NCBI RefSeq assembly: GCF_022682495.2 | Contig: NC_071391.1 | Coordinates: 43,863,998 to 43,927,997, forward strand | Length of the DNA: 64,000 nt | Source of the DNA: Desmodus rotundus | Taxonomy: Eukaryota > Chordata > Mammalia > Chiroptera > Phyllostomidae | Direction of reading: 5' to 3' | In this document: positions 59,333 to 64,000 of the stretch, in pieces | Numbering within the stretch: position 1 is the first letter of the stretch | How the letters are laid out: every line of letters starts with the position of its first letter | Program-made: the position numbers and the translations under genes | Notes under the pieces: generated by a model | Database searches by the model: none | Told to the model about the DNA's origin: nothing | The model's input: only the letters and a program-made list of their open reading frames with translations

Positions 59333-60899
59333 GTAACAGATCACAATGGGGGAAAGACAGGACAGAAAATAGGACTTGATGAGAAATCTCTACTTTGTAT
59401 TCATTCTAGTTACTTTGCATTCACTCTAGTTACTTTGCTACCAAGCCCTGAGGCCTGTGATAACTTTTCTTCCTATGCTCACCTTCCAAGCCCTGAAGGA
59501 CATTTCTGTGCATTCCACATAATTTCAAAATGATGTGCAGACTCAAAACCAGTAGACATTTTTATAAATTGTGCCAATAGATAGAGGTTTGGTGTCCAAG
59601 CAAAGATGTCATTGCCGTTTTGAACAGGAGGGGTAAGTGGGCAGTTGAGTGGATTGACACTAAGTTCTTTCCTTACTACAGGATCAGGTTTCTTCTTTTA
59701 GGACAAAGAGAATCAGTCTTCTGCTGACATGGGAATGGTGACTTGTATCCCATGAGTCTTAAAGAACACATTCACCACATCAGGTTTCCTTCAAGTCACA
59801 GATTTTAATTGCTGTTTCATAGTTACTGTACATTATAGTTTGCTCATATATTGGCCTAATTTCCCCCCATTTTTCCTTTATTCTGATGCTGAAAAAGCCC
59901 ATAGCTGACTCTGGTGTGATTCCTCCTCATAGGAAAAGCTCCACGCAATTCTGAACGGGCTGAGGGCAGAGCTGCAAGAAGCTGAGAAGTTGGAAGCTGA
60001 CACCAGAGAAGAGAGAACTTCCTGGGAGGTAGGAGGAGACTCTTCCTGAGGGAGTTAGACAAGAATCTGGGCAGATCCTTGAGTCTTAGTCCCAAGGGCC
60101 TCCCTTCTTCCTCGTTCCTGACATGTGATATGTGCAGAGTCAAGGATTAGCCATTCCTTGTCCTTTGCCTGATAGGACTGCAATTGAAAACGAACCTTTC
60201 ACAAATTAACACAGATACTTGTATGTTACTTATTCTCACAGAGAGTCTCTTTGGTAAGTATGGCTAGTGAATTCCGAGTTTATTTTTGTCATTTCTTTGA
60301 GCCTTTAACTCTTTCGGGGAAAACATTGCCAATGTCTCATGGCTCTGTCCCCCGGTGCTCAATATTAGGCCAAATTTGGGGGTCAGGATTAATGCAGGAG
60401 GCATGACAATCCTGGGCAACTGTGTGAAAGGTGAGCTACGCCCAGGTATCCCATTTTGGTTCAGGGTCGGCCTGAATGATGCAGACTTGAGACCATTACT
60501 TTGGAATATGATGAGAAAAATAATAGGAAAAATCAGCGTCCCCAAGAATTGCTCTCCTGCTTCTATCTCACTTCCCTATGAGAACTTCCAAATCAAATAC
60601 TTCTTTTTTCTGGTTCCCAGTCTCTGCCTAATTGCCTGAGTCCCTCTCTGTCTTTCTCATTCCTGAAGAATCAAATACAGAATGAGAGCCGTAGTATCCG
60701 GGATTGTTTTAAACAACTGAGAGGCATCCTGGATAGTAAGGAGCAAAAAGAACTGCAAAAGCTGGAGAAGGAAAAGAAAAATATTTTCCATGTCCTGGAA
60801 CAGTCTGAGAGTGAGCAGGCCGAGCAGAGTCAATTGCTGAGAGATCTCATCTCAGATCTGGAACACCGGTTGCAGGGGTCAACGATGAAGATGCTGCAG
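58910..60899 (+). CDS. TRIM5: TRIM5-like copy 2, partial: coding exons 2-4
   Basis: Coding join 58910-59332, 59933-60028, 60669-60899; 750 nt, 250 residues, open, identical in exon sizes to copy 1. The protein begins [14 protein letters not shown] ligands C15, C18, C30, H32, C35, C38, C56 and C59 and all B-box ligands are present. The family-typical 'DCGH' and 'RPNRH', altered in copy 1, are kept here. By my count 23 of 141 residues in exon 2 differ between the copies. The coiled coil continues to [10 protein letters not shown]. The exons for linker 2 and PRYSPRY would lie beyond the window; none is seen in the 3.1 kb after exon 4. Whether the gene is complete is therefore open. Confidence 0.88.
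59933..60028 (+). CDS. TRIM5: TRIM5-like copy 2, exon 3
   Basis: 96 nt, starting [20 protein letters not shown], with acceptor CTCATAG and donor GAG|GTAGGA. Confidence 0.9.
60669..60899 (+). CDS. TRIM5: TRIM5-like copy 2, exon 4
   Basis: 231 nt from [10 protein letters not shown] to [10 protein letters not shown]. The donor CAG|GTAAGA is intact, with a SINE starting about 14 bases into the intron. Confidence 0.92.
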
Positions 60900-60913
60900 G
60901 TAAGACTTGGGAA

Positions 60914-61125
60914 GAACTCTGACTGGTGTGATTCAGTGGATTGAGCACCAGCCTGCAAACCAAAGGGTTGCTGGTTTGATTCCCAGTCAAGGCACATGCC
61001 TGAGTTGTGGGCCAGGTCCCCAGTCATGGGCACATGAGAGGCCACCACACATTGATGTTTCTCTCCCTCTCTTTCTCCCTCTCTCCCCTCTGTCTAAAAA
61101 TAAATAAATAAAATCTTTTTTTAAA
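60914..61125 (+). mobile_element. VES-type SINE just after the exon 4 donor of copy 2
   Basis: Head 'CTCTGACTGGTGTGATTCAG', box B 'GGTTTGATTCCCAGTCAAGG', tail 'AAATAAATAAAATC' plus poly(A). Flanking duplication 'CTTGGGAAGAA' at 60906-60916 and 61131-61141. Copy 1 has the uninterrupted site at 34494. Confidence 0.95.
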
Positions 61126-62560
61126 AAAGGCTTGGGAAGAAGCTCCAGCACCTGAAGTTGAGGGAAATGAAGACTAAGTTTCCTTCTCTGCTGTGTGGCT
61201 GTGCCGTTTCTGGTGGTGACACTGAGGTTTCCAAGGTCTTGCAGTGACCTTTTCCTCCATCTATTTCAGAGGAATAATCATATGCATGAATAACAAAGAA
61301 AAATCTTGTTTTTATTAATGTATCAATTGTAGTGCAAAAATTTGTCTATGGAGAAAATACACATTGTGTCCAATTATATTCTATAGACCCCTGTATCAGT
61401 GATCAAGACTAGAACAATTTCGAGATTCTTCATGATCCAAGATTTTTTTTCCTTAGAATAAGTTGAGATTTTTCTCCTCTTTCTATATTTTTCTGAATAA
61501 ATAATTATGAAGAATTGGTATTATTTATTCTTTAATTATTCAATAGATTCACTATTGAAACCATCTCATTCTGGGCCTTTCTTTTTGGGAAAGTTTATTC
61601 TTACTTGTATTAGGGCTTTTTTTTACATTTCTTTAGTTAATTTTTTGATAATGTACATTTGTCCATTCAAATTTGTTAGATTTGTAAACATGATATTATT
61701 CATTATAATCCTTTAGAATTTCTTTTATTTCTACAGTACTTAGAGCAATTTCCCCTCTTCCCAGTTTTGGTGATTTTCTTTTATTTTTGTCAATTTAGTT
61801 ATGTTTGGTTAAATGTATTGATGTTTTTCAAGAACAAACTATATTGCTTTATTAATTTAACTATTTCTAACCTTTTTATATAACTAACTGTGCTGTTACT
61901 TATATAGTTTCCTTTGTGTGTTGACATGTGTCAACACATGTGTATGAGTGTGTGTATGAGTGTGTATGTGTTTGTGTGTTGTATGCTTGTGTGCTTACTG
62001 TGTTTAATTTGCTGTTCGCTTTCTAGTTTCTTAAAGTGGTAATTTAGACCACTGATTTGACAGAAATCTTTTCTGTTATAGTTTAAACATGTAAATGCAT
62101 TTAAAAACTGTATTTCACACTTTTACTTACTCTCTTTTATACCAATTTGATTATTTTCAAATTTCCTTTGTGATTTCTTTTTTAACCTGTGGGAAACTCT
62201 TTTTTAATTTACAAACACTTGGTGATTTTTTACTGTTTCTTCTGCTGTGTATTTTATATTTAATTTCTTTCTAATCAGAAAACGTAATTTAGTATTTAAA
62301 TCTATTATATGTATTGACACTTGCTTTATTGCCTAAAATACTGCATGTCCAAAATTATTACATGAATTTGATTTAAAAAGTGTGTTGTGCATTCACTGGG
62401 TGACAGGGTGTGTAGATGACAGTCAGGTAAACCTGGTTCATACTGTTGGACATTGCATCTACATTCTTGATTTCTTTACTTTTATATTTTTACAACTTTT
62501 TAACTGTATTTTTTCCATTACCATATATCCTCTTTATATATTTATATTTTTGATTTTTTT
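61126..62560 (+). other. TRIM5: Intron 4 of TRIM5-like copy 2, part
   Basis: Aligns with 34498-35990 of copy 1 except that the TTCC repeat is missing. No exon-5-like 23-nt block ('GATGTGAATGGCATCATGG' in copy 1) is present. A GT-rich stretch lies at 61915-61990. Confidence 0.7.
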
Positions 62561-64000
62561 CATCTCATTCTTAAGTCTCTTTAACATTTGTTTTAATACC
62601 ATTTGGTGGTGATGAACGCCTTCAGATTTTTCTTCTCTGAGAAGCTATTTATGTCTCCTTGAATTTTAAATTCTAGTATTCTAGGTTGTAGGTCATTGCT
62701 TTTCATCACTTTGAATATTTCATGCCATTCCCTTCATGGCTTGCAAAATTTTCATTGAGAAATGAGCTGATAGTCTTCTGGGAGCCCCCTGAGAGATACT
62801 TAACGGTTTTCCCTTGCTGCTTTTCAGATTCTCTCTTTGTATTCATCATTTCTCCCTGGGTGTTTTTTATGCTTTCTATTTCCTTTTTTATGTTGCCTAT
62901 GCCTTTGTTGTAGTTCTCAGTGAGATCATATATTCTTCCCTAAGTTCAGTGAGCATCCTTACAACCAGTGTTTAGAATTCTTCATTTGGTAGATTGCTTG
63001 CCTCCATTTTCCTTTGTTATTTTTCTGAAGTTTTGTCCTGATCTTGCATTTGGAACATGTTTCTTTGTGTCATCATTTTGGCTGCCTCCTCATGGTTATT
63101 TCTATGTATCATGTATATTTTCCAAGTCTCCCTGTCTTGGCAGATGGCCTTATGTAATAATTGTCCTTTACAGTATCCCTGTTCATCTGAACTGGATACT
63201 CCAGGGTTGTCCCTTGTGTGGGTTGTGTGTCTCTTCTGTTTTAAGTGAGCTTGATTGATGTTGGCACATCAGTGGGTGGGAGTGACCCCCAGGCTGAATG
63301 GCTGTGAGGAATAGAATTGACTATAGTCAACAAGATGTAAGGGGCTAACTCAGTGGAGTGGGATTCACTTTAGCAGAGCTGTAGTGCCTGTTGAATCCAC
63401 CCTTTGGCTGTGTCATTTGTGGTGTTAATTGGGTGGTGCACTGGTGTGTTCTGAAGGTAGCCACTAGGATTTTTGATTCTGGGGTCCCTTGGGAGGGGCT
63501 CTGGTGTAGGCAAGGTCAGCCACTGCTTGTGAGTGGCCCAGCACCATCTGGTATAGGCTAGAAGGAGATGTGAGGTTGTTGTTTGACTGTTCTGGGCTTG
63601 GAGGTACCTTGAAGAGGTTCTGTGGTTAACCAAGGTCAGCTGCCACTACTGCCAACTTACCGCTGTTTAACAAGAATTAAAGAGCATGCTGAAGTTAGCC
63701 ACTGCTTGTTTGGGGTTTGTGGACCTTTAAGAGATATTAGGAAATTTGGGGTATTGGCTGGTAGGTGTCCCTGTGTTTCTGAAAGAGATTTGGCCACAGG
63801 CTTTAATTGTGTTTGGTTGGATTTCAGAAAAACACTAGAATGGATCAAGAGTGTTGTTAGCCAAGTTAATGAAGACTCAGATTTGGCATTGACCTGAGCC
63901 TGCAGGCTGTATAGGGGCAGGGATCAACAAGGAAAAATGGCACCTGTTGATACTTTAGTCCCTGGGAGAGTTTCCCCTCCAGCCCTTCACCTGAAGCCAG
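62560..64000 (-). mobile_element. L1 5' UTR/ORF1 fragment in intron 4 of copy 2, continues past window
   Basis: Relative of the L1 blocks at 21862-22925 and 47625-48605, with the same order ('ATGAGCTGATAGTCTTCTGG', 'GTGTTTAGAATTCTTCATTT', 'GGTTGTGTGTCTCTTCTG'). The join to intron-4 sequence at about 62560 matches the join at about 47625 upstream of copy 2. Confidence 0.7.

Noticed and set aside
63866..63885. 'TGAAGACTCAGATTTG' also found at 36000 in intron 4 of copy 1
   Set aside because: A short match only, with differing flanks; it could be chance or part of L1, so it is not used as a breakpoint.
1..64000. CRISPR arrays, operons and prokaryotic promoters
   Set aside because: The split genes, SINEs and L1s show this is a vertebrate nuclear sequence; short tandem repeats are microsatellites.

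Overview
The window looks like mammalian nuclear DNA, most likely from a bat of the Yangochiroptera. The main evidence is several tRNA-derived SINEs of the bat VES type, which read 'GCCCTGGCTGGTGTGGCTCA'-like at the head and 'AATAAATAAAATC' at the tail. Bat-style L1 3' ends, half-L1 (HAL1) elements with ORF1 but no ORF2, and gamma-type solo LTRs agree with this. I cannot fix the genus; repeat assignments come from pattern recognition, not a database search.

Layout. (1) 1-9.1 kb is the edge of a class I olfactory receptor cluster. It holds two broken OR52-like genes, one cut by an LTR and one with two frameshifts, with two related solo LTRs in opposite orientation. (2) 9-16.5 kb is intergenic, with L1, L2, MIR and LTR fragments and a DNTTIP2 retropseudogene. 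(3) 16.5-18.8 kb is a ghost copy of TRIM intron 1 that stops just before the position of exon 2 and is followed by L1 DNA. (4) 22.9-41.7 kb is a complete TRIM5-like gene (copy 1). It has a non-coding exon 1 and seven coding exons encoding a 488-residue RING, B-box 2, coiled-coil, PRYSPRY protein. All splice sites are canonical and there is no stop. (5) 41.8-47 kb is a pile of L1 and HAL1 elements, one HAL1 nested in another. (6) 47-64 kb is a second, tandem TRIM5-like gene (copy 2) in the same orientation. Exons 1-4 are intact and the window ends inside intron 4.

The two TRIM genes come from a segmental duplication of about 26 kb that includes promoter, introns and older repeats. An ISRE-like motif sits just upstream of or within non-coding exon 1 in both copies, consistent with an interferon-induced restriction factor. 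The copies have since gained different insertions. Copy 2 has a MITE upstream of the promoter, an LTR and an L1 tail in intron 1, and a SINE immediately after the exon 4 splice donor. Copy 2 also has intron-4-type sequence upstream of its exon 1, which marks a duplication junction. No TRIM22, TRIM34 or TRIM6 was recognised between the receptors and the TRIM5 copies.

No new kind of system was found. The most interesting content is the lineage-specific TRIM5 amplification with its structural scars.
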